From Methylococcus sp. EFPC2 (GTDB taxonomy: Bacteria > Pseudomonadota > Gammaproteobacteria > Methylococcales > Methylococcaceae): a DNA stretch of 64,000 nt. Below the pieces are notes generated by a model. That model was given only the letters and a program-made list of their open reading frames with translations, did no database searches and had not been told where the DNA came from. The first letter of the stretch is position 1; each line of letters begins with the position of its first letter. The position numbers were made by a program, and so were the translations under genes. Positions 53,029 to 62,117 of this stretch are shown in pieces. The stretch covers positions 3,472,001-3,536,000 of the forward strand of contig NZ_CP070491.1 in the NCBI RefSeq assembly GCF_016925495.1, written 5' to 3'.

Positions 53029-56000
53029 GACAGTTCAATCTGACCGAGTGGGTGCTCAGGCATCGATCCTTTACGAGTCTGTGCCTGGTTCTACTCGTAT
53101 GTGGCGGCGTTTTTGCTTGCCTGATGATGGGCCAAGGGGAAGATCCGGAATTCACCTTCCGGCTGATGGTGGTGAAGACGCTTTATCCCGGAGCGACCGC
53201 GCTGGAAGTGGAGCAGCAGGTGACCGATCGCCTGGAGAAGAAGATACAGGAGCTGCCCAATCTGGACTACATCCGCAGTTATTCCAAGCCCGGCGAGTCG
53301 GTCATCTTCGTCACGCCACGGGAAGACATTCCCGCTCGGGACGTGCCGGGACTTTGGTATCAGGTGCGAAAAAAAGTGGGCGACATCGCCCCGACATTGC
53401 CGTCGGGCGTTCTGGGCCCTTACTTCAACGACGAGTTCGGCGACACCTATAGCGTTATCTATGCCTTTTCCGGTGAGGGCTTCGGTTACGCCGGTTTGAA
53501 GGAAATCGTCGAATCGGTGCGGCAGCAACTGCTGCGTGTGAAGGATGTAGAGAAAGTGGACTTGATCGGGACACAGGAGGAAAAGATTTACCTGGAGTTC
53601 TCCGACAAACGACTCGCCGAATTAGGCCTGAGCGCTTCCACCGTAGCTCAGGCATTGCAGAGCCAGAACGCTATTGCCCCCGCGGGGCTCATCGTGGCGC
53701 CGCAGCGTAATCTGCCGATCCGCATCACCGGCCAGTTCGATTCGGTGGAAAGCGTTGCCAATACGGCCGTTCGCATCGAGGGTCGTACTTTGCGGATCGC
53801 CGATTTCGCCAAGGTAAGCCGCGGCTACGCCGATCCTCCCGAATACAAGATGCGCTTCAATGGCAAGGACGTGATAGGACTGGGCGTTACCATGAACAAA
53901 ACCGGTGATGTCCTGCGGCTGGGCAGGGCCCTGGCTGCCAGCATGGCTGGCCTGCGGGCCGAGCTGCCCGTGGGCGTGGACATCGAACAGGTGGCCGATC
54001 AGCCCCGTGTGGTGCAGCGCGCCATCGGCGAGTTTCTGCGGACGTTTTTTGAAGCCTTGGCCGCCGTTTTGATCGTCAGTTTTCTGAGTCTCGGCTTTCG
54101 GACTGGCTTGGTGGTGGCTCTGACTGTCCCCTTGACGTTGGCGGGCACGCTGGTTTGCATGTTGATTTTCGGCATCAGCCTGCACCGCATCTCGCTGGGC
54201 GCTCTGATCCTGGCGCTCGGGCTGCTGGTGGATGATGCCATGATTGCCATCGAGATGATGGCGCGCAAGCTGGACGACGGCTGGGAACGCATCCAGGCGG
54301 CAACGCACGCCTACTCGGTTACCGCGTTTCCCATGCTGACAGGTACCTTGATTACGATCGCCGGATTTCTGCCGGTGGGTCTGGCCAAGTCGCAAGCAGG
54401 CGAATATACGGTGGCCATCTTTCAAGTGGTTGCGATTTCTCTGGTCCTGTCCTGGTTCGGCGCGGTGATCTTCGCGCCTTATCTGGGCCACTGGCTGCTC
54501 AAGGTGAAGCCTAAAAGCGAATCCCCGCACGACTATTTCGATACCCCTTTCTACCATCGCTTGCGGCGCTGGGTGGCCTGGTGCATGGATCATCGCCTCG
54601 GTATCGTGGTCGGCACCGCGCTGTTGTTCGCCGTGGGTGTGTTCGCCCTGACCTGCGTTCCCCAGCAGTTTTTCCCGCTCTCCAATCGCCCTGAAGTGAT
54701 GGTGGACATGTGGTTGCCGGAAGGCAGTTCCTTCGCCGAAACCGAGGCGGCGGCTAAACGACTCGAGACCGTGCTTGCCAAGGATGTGGATGTCGAACAC
54801 TACGCGGCCTATGTGGGCGGAGGGAGTCCGCGCTTCTTTCTGCTGATCACCCAACAGCTCAACCATTCTAATCTGGCTCAATTCGTGGTGATGACCAAGG
54901 ACAGTACGGCGCGCGAGCGTGTCATACAGCGGCTTCGGCAAGCCTTTGCAAGCGATTTTCCCCAGGTACGTGGCCGCACCATGCGCCTGGACGTCGGGCC
55001 ACCGCTGGAGTATCCCATCCTGTTTAGGGTCTTAGGCGAAGACGCCAAGGTGGTGAGAAACATCGCCGATCGGGTGAGCGCCGTGGTGCGCGCCAATCCC
55101 AACACCGTGGATGTGAACGACGACTGGAATGAGCAACTCCCTTCGCTGCGGCTCTCGTTGGACCAGGACAAGGCCAGAGCGCTCGGAGTTAGCAGCCTAG
55201 GACTGGCGCAAACCCTGCAGATGCATTACAGCGGCACACCGGTGGGGCAGTTTCGCGAAGCCGACAAATTGATCGATATTGTCTGGCGCGCCTTGCCGGA
55301 GCATCGGGTTGCCGCCCACGAACTCCCGGACGTCTCGGTGCAGACGTCCACCGGGCGATCGGTGCCCCTGTCGCAATTGGTCAAGACCGAACTCGTGTTC
55401 GAAGACGGCATCCGCTGGCGGCGTAACCGCTTTCCCGCCATCAGCGTGCGCGCCGATGTGGTCGATGGCATGTTGGCTCCCGACGTGGCGGCGCAGATCA
55501 TCCCGCAGCTCGATGCCATTCAGGCGTCACTGCCGCCGGGGTATTTCATCGAAGTGGGTGCGGCAAAGGAAAACAGCTGGCTCGCGCAGAAATCCATCTT
55601 GATATGGATTCCCCTGGTACTGGTCGCCACGCTGATTCTGCTCATGGTGCAGTTGCAGAATCTGTCCCGCGCCTTCCTGGTGTTCATCACGGCGCCTCTG
55701 GGCGTCATCGGCGCGGCGTTTGCCCTGCTGTTGTTCCATTCGCCTTTCGGCTTCGTCGCTTTGCTGGGCATCATCGCCTTGGCCGGCATGATCATGCGCA
55801 ACTCCGTGATACTGGTCGATCAGATCGAACAGGACGAGAAAGCCGGTCTGGACTCCTGGACGGCGATCCTAGAATCAACCGTGCGCCGCTTCAGGCCCAT
55901 CATGCTTACCGCGGCGGCGGCGGTCTTGGCCATGGTGCCGCTGTCCCGCAACGACTTCTTCGGCCCGCAGGCGGTTGCGATCATGGGCGGCTTGACCGTG

Positions 56001-56153
56001 GCCACCGTGCTGACGGTGTTCTTCCTGCCGGCATTGTACGCACTCTGGTTTCGAGTCGAGCACCTGCCCCTTGACGGCCCACAGTCGCCGCAACTCCAGT
56101 GCAACCCCGTCGCGGGGGAAATCATCGCCATGCCCGCCGGAGAGGAGCTATGA
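53025..56153 (+). CDS. RND (AcrB-type) efflux permease
   Basis: The 1042-residue product starts at MRQFNLTEWV. It has twelve helices in two halves with large periplasmic loops: first helix SFTSLCLVLLVCGGVFACL, porter start FRLMVVKTLYPGATALEVEQ, and the helix-4 proton-relay pair LALGLLVDDAMIAIE. The second half ends LTAAAAVLAMVPLSRNDFFG. The QV(T)DRLEKKIQELP segment fits the MexW/YegN-like HAE1 branch rather than heavy-metal pumps. It uses proton motive force to extrude lipophilic compounds. Four-base overlaps join it to the adaptor and to the channel gene. Confidence 0.94.
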   Translation: MRQFNLTEWVLRHRSFTSLCLVLLVCGGVFACLMMGQGEDPEFTFRLMVVKTLYPGATALEVEQQVTDRLEKKIQELPNLDYIRSYSKPGESVIFVTPREDIPARDVPGLWYQVRKKVGDIAPTLPSGVLGPYFNDEFGDTYSVIYAFSGEGFGYAGLKEIVESVRQQLLRVKDVEKVDLIGTQEEKIYLEFSDKRLAELGLSASTVAQALQSQNAIAPAGLIVAPQRNLPIRITGQFDSVESVANTAVRIEGRTLRIADFAKVSRGYADPPEYKMRFNGKDVIGLGVTMNKTGDVLRLGRALAASMAGLRAELPVGVDIEQVADQPRVVQRAIGEFLRTFFEALAAVLIVSFLSLGFRTGLVVALTVPLTLAGTLVCMLIFGISLHRISLGALILALGLLVDDAMIAIEMMARKLDDGWERIQAATHAYSVTAFPMLTGTLITIAGFLPVGLAKSQAGEYTVAIFQVVAISLVLSWFGAVIFAPYLGHWLLKVKPKSESPHDYFDTPFYHRLRRWVAWCMDHRLGIVVGTALLFAVGVFALTCVPQQFFPLSNRPEVMVDMWLPEGSSFAETEAAAKRLETVLAKDVDVEHYAAYVGGGSPRFFLLITQQLNHSNLAQFVVMTKDSTARERVIQRLRQAFASDFPQVRGRTMRLDVGPPLEYPILFRVLGEDAKVVRNIADRVSAVVRANPNTVDVNDDWNEQLPSLRLSLDQDKARALGVSSLGLAQTLQMHYSGTPVGQFREADKLIDIVWRALPEHRVAAHELPDVSVQTSTGRSVPLSQLVKTELVFEDGIRWRRNRFPAISVRADVVDGMLAPDVAAQIIPQLDAIQASLPPGYFIEVGAAKENSWLAQKSILIWIPLVLVATLILLMVQLQNLSRAFLVFITAPLGVIGAAFALLLFHSPFGFVALLGIIALAGMIMRNSVILVDQIEQDEKAGLDSWTAILESTVRRFRPIMLTAAAAVLAMVPLSRNDFFGPQAVAIMGGLTVATVLTVFFLPALYALWFRVEHLPLDGPQSPQLQCNPVAGEIIAMPAGEEL

Positions 56154-57607
56154 AAATACTTGCGGTTCCAGCCCCGTTGCTCATTCCGGTGATCGTCGCT
56201 TTAACTGCATGTACCCCCACCCGCGTGGACAACAAGCTGCCATTGCCGGCTGTCCCCCACTACAGTCAATCCGGAGATACCCCGACGACGGTCGATCCAT
56301 GGGCCTTGTCCTCATGGTGGAAGGGGTTTCGGGATCCCGTGCTCGACGCCTTGATTGCCGACGCGCTCGCTGCCAACCACGATATCAAGATCGCGAAATC
56401 GCGAGTGCGTGAGGCCAAGTCGATGATCACCATCGCCGAATCGGCCTTGTATCCCAGCCTCGAAATCTCCGGATCAGGGGGGCGGGAAAAGAGTCTGGAT
56501 CGGGTGTTCGCCGTCCCCGGCCAACGCGGGGTCGAACTCATCGCTCCGGCTGGCAACCTAATCAGCGGTGGACTGGCGGCACGCTGGGAGGTCGACCTGT
56601 TCGGAGGGCGGCAACTGGAGGCCGAGGCGGTAAGCGCGCAGGCCGAGGGTAGCCGGGAAGCGGAGCGTTCCGTGCTCGTGGGCGTCCTGGCGCAAGTTGC
56701 CACCAACTATCTGGAGTTGCGGGGCACGCAGGCGCGGGCAGAAAATCTTCGGCGACGCATCGATCTGCAGCAGCAACGCTTAAAGGTGGTCCGTGCCTTC
56801 TCCCAGGCCGGAAGGGCCACGGAATGGGAGGTCGCGCGGCAGCAGGCCTTGTTGTATGGAACCGAGGCCACACTTCCGGCACTGGACAACGCGATCGCGG
56901 CGCTGACGCATCGACTGACGGTGCTGACGGGCAAGCCACCGGAGCAACGGGATACCCGTTTGGCTTTTACTGGCAGGCGACTTGCGACCCTACCCACGAT
57001 ACCCAATCTATTACCGTCGGCCTTGCTCGATCAACGACCCGACATGCGTCTGGCTAAGACCCAGCTAGACGCGGCGGCGGCCAGCCTTGGCTCGGCACGG
57101 GCGGACCTGTACCCCAAAGTGGTCCTTTCCGCCAGCGGAGGTCTGGGCACATTGGCCACCGGGGGTATGCCGACCTTGGCGGAAACCGTCTACGCACTCG
57201 GTGCCGGGCTTTCGGCGCCGATCTTCAACGCCGGTCGAATACGCGCTCACATTGCGGCACAGGATGCCAAGCTGGAGCAGGCGGCGGCCAACTACGAGAA
57301 GACCTTTCTCTTGGCCCTGGAGGATGTCGAAAACGCATACGTTGCTCTTCGCTCGTCGCAGCAGCGACAGCAACAGTCCGCTCAGGCTGAAGCCGCGGCC
57401 GATGCCGCCCATCGCCACGCCCAAGCGTTCTTCGAGCGCGGCGTGGCGGACGTTCTGGCGGTACTCGACGCCGAGCACATCCGCTTGGATATGTATGACG
57501 AATCTATCAAGGCCGACACCGCGGTTTCCGTCGGGCTGGTGTCTCTATACCGGGCGCTTGGCGGCGGATGGGATCTGAACGATGCTCCCGAGGCGCGAGC
57601 CCCGTGA
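56150..57607 (+). CDS. NodT/OprM-type outer membrane efflux lipoprotein
   Basis: The 485-residue product starts at MKILAVPAPL with lipobox VIVALTACTPT. Two OEP repeats are present (HDIKIAKSRVREAKSMITIA; IRAHIAAQDAKLEQAAANYE) with the DQRPDMRLAKTQLDAAAASL motif and APIFNAGRIRA ending of OprM-like channels. It completes the adaptor-permease-channel set after the PKS and overlaps the permease by ATGA. Confidence 0.94.
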   Translation: MKILAVPAPLLIPVIVALTACTPTRVDNKLPLPAVPHYSQSGDTPTTVDPWALSSWWKGFRDPVLDALIADALAANHDIKIAKSRVREAKSMITIAESALYPSLEISGSGGREKSLDRVFAVPGQRGVELIAPAGNLISGGLAARWEVDLFGGRQLEAEAVSAQAEGSREAERSVLVGVLAQVATNYLELRGTQARAENLRRRIDLQQQRLKVVRAFSQAGRATEWEVARQQALLYGTEATLPALDNAIAALTHRLTVLTGKPPEQRDTRLAFTGRRLATLPTIPNLLPSALLDQRPDMRLAKTQLDAAAASLGSARADLYPKVVLSASGGLGTLATGGMPTLAETVYALGAGLSAPIFNAGRIRAHIAAQDAKLEQAAANYEKTFLLALEDVENAYVALRSSQQRQQQSAQAEAAADAAHRHAQAFFERGVADVLAVLDAEHIRLDMYDESIKADTAVSVGLVSLYRALGGGWDLNDAPEARAP

Positions 57608-58047
57608 AGCATCCACCATTCAGACAGCCGGCGCGGATATCTATCCGCTAAATCCCGGGGCACTCGACTGCAATGCCGCGGTGACGGCCGAAACCGCCGT
57701 ATTCAGACCACGGCCCGAAGTCCGCCCGAAGCCGAGCAGGATGCTTTGCCGGCTCGGTTGCACCATATAACAGGGGGCGAGGTTCGACAGGCGTATGCCC
57801 TGGCTCGCCGAATGCCCGGCCGGGCGCCTTGCTGCGCGCGCGGGTTCTGCCGGCCATGGCTTCATCCGACCGAAATCGGTGCCGCTCTCGCCGATGCTGT
57901 CTCGCAAATTCGAATGAGCGGGTAGGCCAGGACGCGGGATCTCCGGAAGCCAGAGACCCAATAGTGATTGTTTCGTGACGACTTCGTGATCTTTTCGTTC
58001 GCACAATGAAATCGCCCATGGGGCACACCACATGAAGGAGATACACG
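57608..58047. other. Intergenic region
   Basis: 440 nt. A short perfect inverted repeat, GCGGATA-TC-TATCCGC (57632-57647), lies just after the channel gene. No ORF with coding character is seen; the promoter and RBS (AAGGAG) of the spondin-domain gene lie at the right end. Confidence 0.5.
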
Positions 58048-58857
58048 ATGCAATTCAATAAGCACAAGCTGACCGCTTTGATGACGGCGGGGATGCTCGC
58101 CGCATCAACGGGGGCCGATGCGGCCAGTGTGACGATTTCGATTACCAACCTTTCGGGTGCCGGCGGGCCGGCATTCAGTCCGTTCTTCGTGGCCTTCCAC
58201 GATGGATCATTCGACCCCTTCAATCCCGGCTCGTCGGCGTCGCCGGCGATAGAAGCTCTCGCCGAATTCGGTAACGGCGCGGGTTTGTCGACCGAGTTCG
58301 CCGCTGCCCGCCCGGACGGCCTCAGCCGCACGGTGACCTCGACCACGAACGGCTTCGGTCCCGGCATTTTCCTTCCGGGCGGCAGCGGTAGCGTCACGTT
58401 GGATCTCGATCCCGTGAAACATCGCTACCTCAGCTATTTCGCCATGGTCGTTCCGTCCAACGACCGCTTTTTCGGCAATAACTCCCCGGTCGAGATCGAG
58501 CTGTTCAATGGCAGCGGCCAGTTTACGGGCGGGGTTTTCGAGGACGGAAGCGACGCTATCTGGGATGCCGGCACGGAACTCGACGGGCCGACGGGAGCGG
58601 CCTTCCTGGTCGGTTCAAACGCCGCCGACAGTCCGGCGCAAAATGGCGTGATTACGGCCAACGGCGATTTCTCGGTCTATGCCGGAAGAGCCACCCCGGC
58701 GGGCTACGATTTCACCGGTATTCCGGGCTCGGACGTGCCCCTGCTGCGTATCGGCGCCGTCTCCGCGGTGCCGGTGCCCGCCGCGGTATGGCTGTTCGGC
58801 AGCGCGTTTTCGGCGCTCGCGCTGTTCCGGCGCAAATCCGGACCAGCCACGAGCTGA
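58048..58857 (+). CDS. Spondin-domain PEP-CTERM-like exported protein
   Basis: The 269-residue product has RBS AAGGAG and a Sec signal (LTALMTAGMLAASTGADA). A spondin-N-like domain covers ~26-215: SVTISITNLSGAGGPAFSPF, FVAFHDGSFDPF, EALAEFGNGAGL and the DGSDAIWDAGTE segment. The C-terminus is a sorting tail, VPVPAAVWLFGSAFSALALF-RRK, the VPxPAAxWLF variant recognised by exosortases. The mature protein is probably surface-anchored or released into the matrix. No exosortase is in the window. Confidence 0.85.
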   Translation: MQFNKHKLTALMTAGMLAASTGADAASVTISITNLSGAGGPAFSPFFVAFHDGSFDPFNPGSSASPAIEALAEFGNGAGLSTEFAAARPDGLSRTVTSTTNGFGPGIFLPGGSGSVTLDLDPVKHRYLSYFAMVVPSNDRFFGNNSPVEIELFNGSGQFTGGVFEDGSDAIWDAGTELDGPTGAAFLVGSNAADSPAQNGVITANGDFSVYAGRATPAGYDFTGIPGSDVPLLRIGAVSAVPVPAAVWLFGSAFSALALFRRKSGPATS

Positions 58858-59141
58858 GTGGCGTATTTTGATGCGAGCCTGCCCGGCCATGAAAACCGGG
58901 CGGTTTTCCCGCAGGGAGCAGCGGGTCACGGCGCCCGCTCTCGGGTCTGGCTATCCGAAGCACGTCGATGCCGACGGCCAGTGAACGACCCAGCCGGTCG
59001 CACCGGCCGGCATCCGGGCGGGTTCATGGTGCTCGGATGAAAATCAGCCACTCGGCACGGACGGGTCAATAAAGGTGACTGGAGCTGGTGGACCGGCTTG
59101 CACATAATCGGAGCGACCCGAATCAGACCGATACCTGTGCC

Positions 59142-59852
59142 ATGAAACAAATCCTAGTCATCGAAGACGACCCCGATATCGGCGACATGCTGGACATCAA
59201 CCTGCGGGACGAAGGCTACGCCGTGGAAGTCGCGACCGACGGCGTGGAGGGTTTGCAACGGCTGCGAAATAGACGCTACGACTTGCTGGTTCTGGATCTG
59301 ATGTTGCCCGGCATCGACGGCCTGGAGATCTGCCGGGAGGTCAGGCGCATGCCCAGCTACCAGCCCATCGTCATCATCAGCGCCCGATCGACGGAAACCC
59401 ATCGCGTGCTGGGTCTGGAACTGGGCGCGGACGACTATCTCACCAAGCCGTTTTCCGTCCCCGAACTCGTCGCCCGCATACGCGCCTTGTTTCGGCGCGT
59501 CGAAGCCTTGGGGCGGGAAGCGCAGGCGCAGACGGGGGTCGTGGCCTGCGGTCCGTTCACCATCGATCCGGCCGGCTACACGGTGTCGCTGGCAGGCCAG
59601 CCGGTCGCGCTGACGCTCAAGGAATTCGAACTGCTGCTGTTTTTCGCCCGCAATCCCGGCAAGACTTTTACCCGCATCGCCTTGCTGAACAGCGTGTGGG
59701 GCTATTCGCACGACGGTTACGAACACACGGTGAATTCTCACATCAACCGCCTGCGGGCCAAGATCGAGCGCGATCCGGCCCGGCCGGAATTCATCCAGAC
59801 CGTGTGGGGCGTGGGTTACAAGTTTGCCGATTGCACGGAGGAGCGGGCATGA
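59142..59852 (+). CDS. OmpR-family response regulator
   Basis: The 236-residue product starts at MKQILVIEDD. Receiver: acidic pair EDD at 8-10, phosphorylated Asp52 in LLVLDLMLPGIDG, Ser/Thr switch IIISARS and Lys in LTKPF. C-terminal winged helix: LTLKEFELLLFFARNPGKTF, RLRAKIERDP and VWGVGYKF. It is coupled by ATGA overlap to the sensor kinase. Targets are unknown; the divergent-looking TetR/RND locus downstream is one candidate by position. Confidence 0.95.
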   Translation: MKQILVIEDDPDIGDMLDINLRDEGYAVEVATDGVEGLQRLRNRRYDLLVLDLMLPGIDGLEICREVRRMPSYQPIVIISARSTETHRVLGLELGADDYLTKPFSVPELVARIRALFRRVEALGREAQAQTGVVACGPFTIDPAGYTVSLAGQPVALTLKEFELLLFFARNPGKTFTRIALLNSVWGYSHDGYEHTVNSHINRLRAKIERDPARPEFIQTVWGVGYKFADCTEERA

Positions 59853-61327
59853 GATTCCGCTCGCTCTACAGCCGCATCGCGCTCACTTTCGCCGCCTTGA
59901 TCCTGCTGTTCGGAGGCTTGTGCGGCGGGCTGGACCTGGTGGCGGCGAAAAATCACCAGCAGGAAATCGTCCAGCGGATCAGCCACGGGCTGGCCGCACA
60001 TATCGCCGAGCAGTGGCCCTTGTTCAAAGGCGGCCGCGTCGACCACAAGGCGGCGACGGAATTGTTCCACATGCTGATGGTGGTGAATCCCAGCGTGGAG
60101 TTCTATCTGCTCGATGCGGGCGGCGCCATCCTGGCCTATGACGCGCCGCCCGGCAAGGTGCAGCTCAAGCAGGTCACTTTGGAGCCCATACGCGCGTTTC
60201 TGGCCGGTTCGCATTTGCCCCTGCAGGGCGACAATCCGCGCAATCCGGGCACACGCGAAATATTCAGCACCGCGCCTATCTCCGAGCGGGGAGAAACGGT
60301 TGGCTATCTCTACATCGTGTTGAGCGGCGACGACTACCGCCGCCTCGCCGCCGATGTCTGGCAGGGACATGTATTCCAGATCGCCCTGTGGGTGGGGGCC
60401 GGGGCCTTGCTGCTGACCCTGGGCGTGGGATTGGGCCTGTTCTCCGCGATCACCCGCCGGCTCGATGTTTTGACCCGGACGGTGACGGCGTTCGACGACG
60501 CCGACCTTGCCGGGAGTCTGCGGTTCGACCGGCCGGTGAGGGAGAGCGAGGACGAGATCGGCCGGCTCGCCGGCGCATTCACCCGCATGGCGGAACGCAT
60601 CGCGGTGCAGATGGGCCAGATTAGGTCGCAGGACGAACAGCGGCGGGAAATGGTCGCCAACGTGTCCCACGATCTTCGGACGCCTCTGACCTCCATGCAA
60701 GGCTATCTGGAGACCTTGCTGCGCAAGTCCGATCAGCTCTCAGCCGACGAAAAGCAGCGTTATCTCGAAGTGGCCGTGCGCCAGAGCCGGCGGGTGGCCC
60801 ATCTGGCCCAGGAGTTGTTCGAGTTGGCGAAGCTGGAATGCGAGGAAGTCAGGCCGGCCGTCGAGGGTTTCTCCCTGCCGGAGCTGATCCAGGATGTCAT
60901 CCAGAAATTCGAACTCCGTGCGCGCGGCCAGCGGATCCACATGAACGCCTCATGGCGGCAGGAGGGAATTCCCCTGGTGTACGGGGACATCGGGATGATA
61001 GAGCGCGTGCTGAGCAACTTGATCGACAACGCCCTGCACCACACGCCCGAAGGCGGCGAAGTGCGCATCGAACTGGCTGCGAACCGGCCGAATGACGTGA
61101 TCGTGCGGGTTTCCGACAGCGGCAGCGGCATCGCCGAGGAGCATCTCGCCAGCCTGTTCGACCGCCATTCGCCCTTGCGCCGCACGCCGGGAAGAGTGCG
61201 GGGCGGCTTGGGGCTGCTCATCACCCAGCGCATACTCCAACTCCATGGCAGCACGATAGAAGTGCTGAGCGGCCAGGGGCGCGGCGCGATGTTCACCTTC
61301 AAGCTGCCCACCACGGCCCCCGCCTGA
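59849..61327 (+). CDS. Sensor histidine kinase
   Basis: The 492-residue product starts at MRFRSLYSRIALTF. Two membrane helices (~8-28 and ~172-195) bracket a ~140-residue periplasmic sensor. A HAMP follows, then HisKA with VSHDLRTPLTSMQG (phospho-His) and the ATPase N box NLIDNALHHTP, G1 SDSGSGI and G2 GGLGLLIT. It autophosphorylates and signals to the overlapping OmpR-type regulator. The ligand is unknown. Confidence 0.95.
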   Translation: MRFRSLYSRIALTFAALILLFGGLCGGLDLVAAKNHQQEIVQRISHGLAAHIAEQWPLFKGGRVDHKAATELFHMLMVVNPSVEFYLLDAGGAILAYDAPPGKVQLKQVTLEPIRAFLAGSHLPLQGDNPRNPGTREIFSTAPISERGETVGYLYIVLSGDDYRRLAADVWQGHVFQIALWVGAGALLLTLGVGLGLFSAITRRLDVLTRTVTAFDDADLAGSLRFDRPVRESEDEIGRLAGAFTRMAERIAVQMGQIRSQDEQRREMVANVSHDLRTPLTSMQGYLETLLRKSDQLSADEKQRYLEVAVRQSRRVAHLAQELFELAKLECEEVRPAVEGFSLPELIQDVIQKFELRARGQRIHMNASWRQEGIPLVYGDIGMIERVLSNLIDNALHHTPEGGEVRIELAANRPNDVIVRVSDSGSGIAEEHLASLFDRHSPLRRTPGRVRGGLGLLITQRILQLHGSTIEVLSGQGRGAMFTFKLPTTAPA

Positions 61328-61374
61328 GCGTATCGTGCAAGCCCAGCCCCCGGGGGGAGTGGCCGCACCGGTCG

Positions 61375-62034
61375 TCATGGAACGGCGTCCGCCGGCAGGC
61401 AGCCGTGCAGAAAGTGCTGGACCACGAGCCTGACCCAGGCCAGGGTTTCCGCTTCCGTGGGACAGGCTTCCAGTCCCAGTTGCTGGCGGTGAAAGCGTTC
61501 GCCGCGCAGCGCATTGAGGAATTGCCCCGCGAGGAAGCGCGCGTCGCCCTCGACGAGGCGGCCGGCCTGCTGCTCGGCCGCGAAAAATTCGGTTAGCCGT
61601 TCGAGCGTCCGTTCCGGGCCGTTGCGGTAAAACTCCGCGGCAAATTCCGGCAGCCGGTGGGCCTCGGCCATGATCTGGGCGCGCAGGCAGATGCACGCCG
61701 AACGGGTGATCCTGTTCAAATAAAAGCAGCCGAAGTTCACCAAAACCTCATCCAGCGTATCCGCAGTCGTGTTATGCAGAGGCAGGTTGGCGACGAATTC
61801 ATCGCTCACCCTGCGGATGACCGCGCCGAACAACTCCTCCTTGCCGCCGAACTGGCTATAGATGGTGCGTAGGGAAACTTGCGCCTCGCGGGCAACGGTT
61901 TCCAGGCTCAAGTTGCCGAAGCCGTGTTCGGCGAACAACTGCATGGCCTGATCCAGCAACTGGTCGCGCCGTACCGTTTCCTCGCCTTTGCGGGGCCGCC
62001 CCGGACGAGTCGTCTTTTTCACGTCGTTTTGCAA
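61375..62034 (-). CDS. TetR/AcrR-family repressor
   Basis: The 219-residue product has an N-terminal HTH, GNLSLETVAREAQVSLRTIY, followed by SQFGGKEELFGAVI. A C-terminal helical ligand domain resembles AcrR-like regulators (CICLRAQIMAEAHRLPEFAA). It is divergent from the RND adaptor gene and probably represses it. Confidence 0.9.
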   Translation of the reverse strand: MQNDVKKTTRPGRPRKGEETVRRDQLLDQAMQLFAEHGFGNLSLETVAREAQVSLRTIYSQFGGKEELFGAVIRRVSDEFVANLPLHNTTADTLDEVLVNFGCFYLNRITRSACICLRAQIMAEAHRLPEFAAEFYRNGPERTLERLTEFFAAEQQAGRLVEGDARFLAGQFLNALRGERFHRQQLGLEACPTEAETLAWVRLVVQHFLHGCLPADAVP

Positions 62035-62045
62035 AACATCCTCGC

Positions 62046-62051
62046 TATAAT
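62046..62051 (+). promoter_or_regulatory. -10 element of the RND operon promoter, overlapping probable operator
   Basis: A perfect TATAAT lies 66 nt before the adaptor ATG; a weak -35-like TCGTTT sits about 16 nt upstream. The AT-rich stretch just downstream (AAATGAAACGATATG to TTTTATTT) is a likely TetR binding area. Confidence 0.45.
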
Positions 62052-62117
62052 TAAATGAAACGATATGTTACCATTTTATTTGAAGACTTTGGCCTAGCCG
62101 CAGGGGAGAACGGAATT

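Noticed and set aside
53622-54941. 439-residue minus-strand frame opposite the RND permease
   Set aside because: Shadow frame; the RND permease is unambiguous.
57648-58397. 249-residue minus frame across the gap and the spondin-domain gene
   Set aside because: Overlaps a well-supported gene on the other strand and has no recognisable domain or signal.
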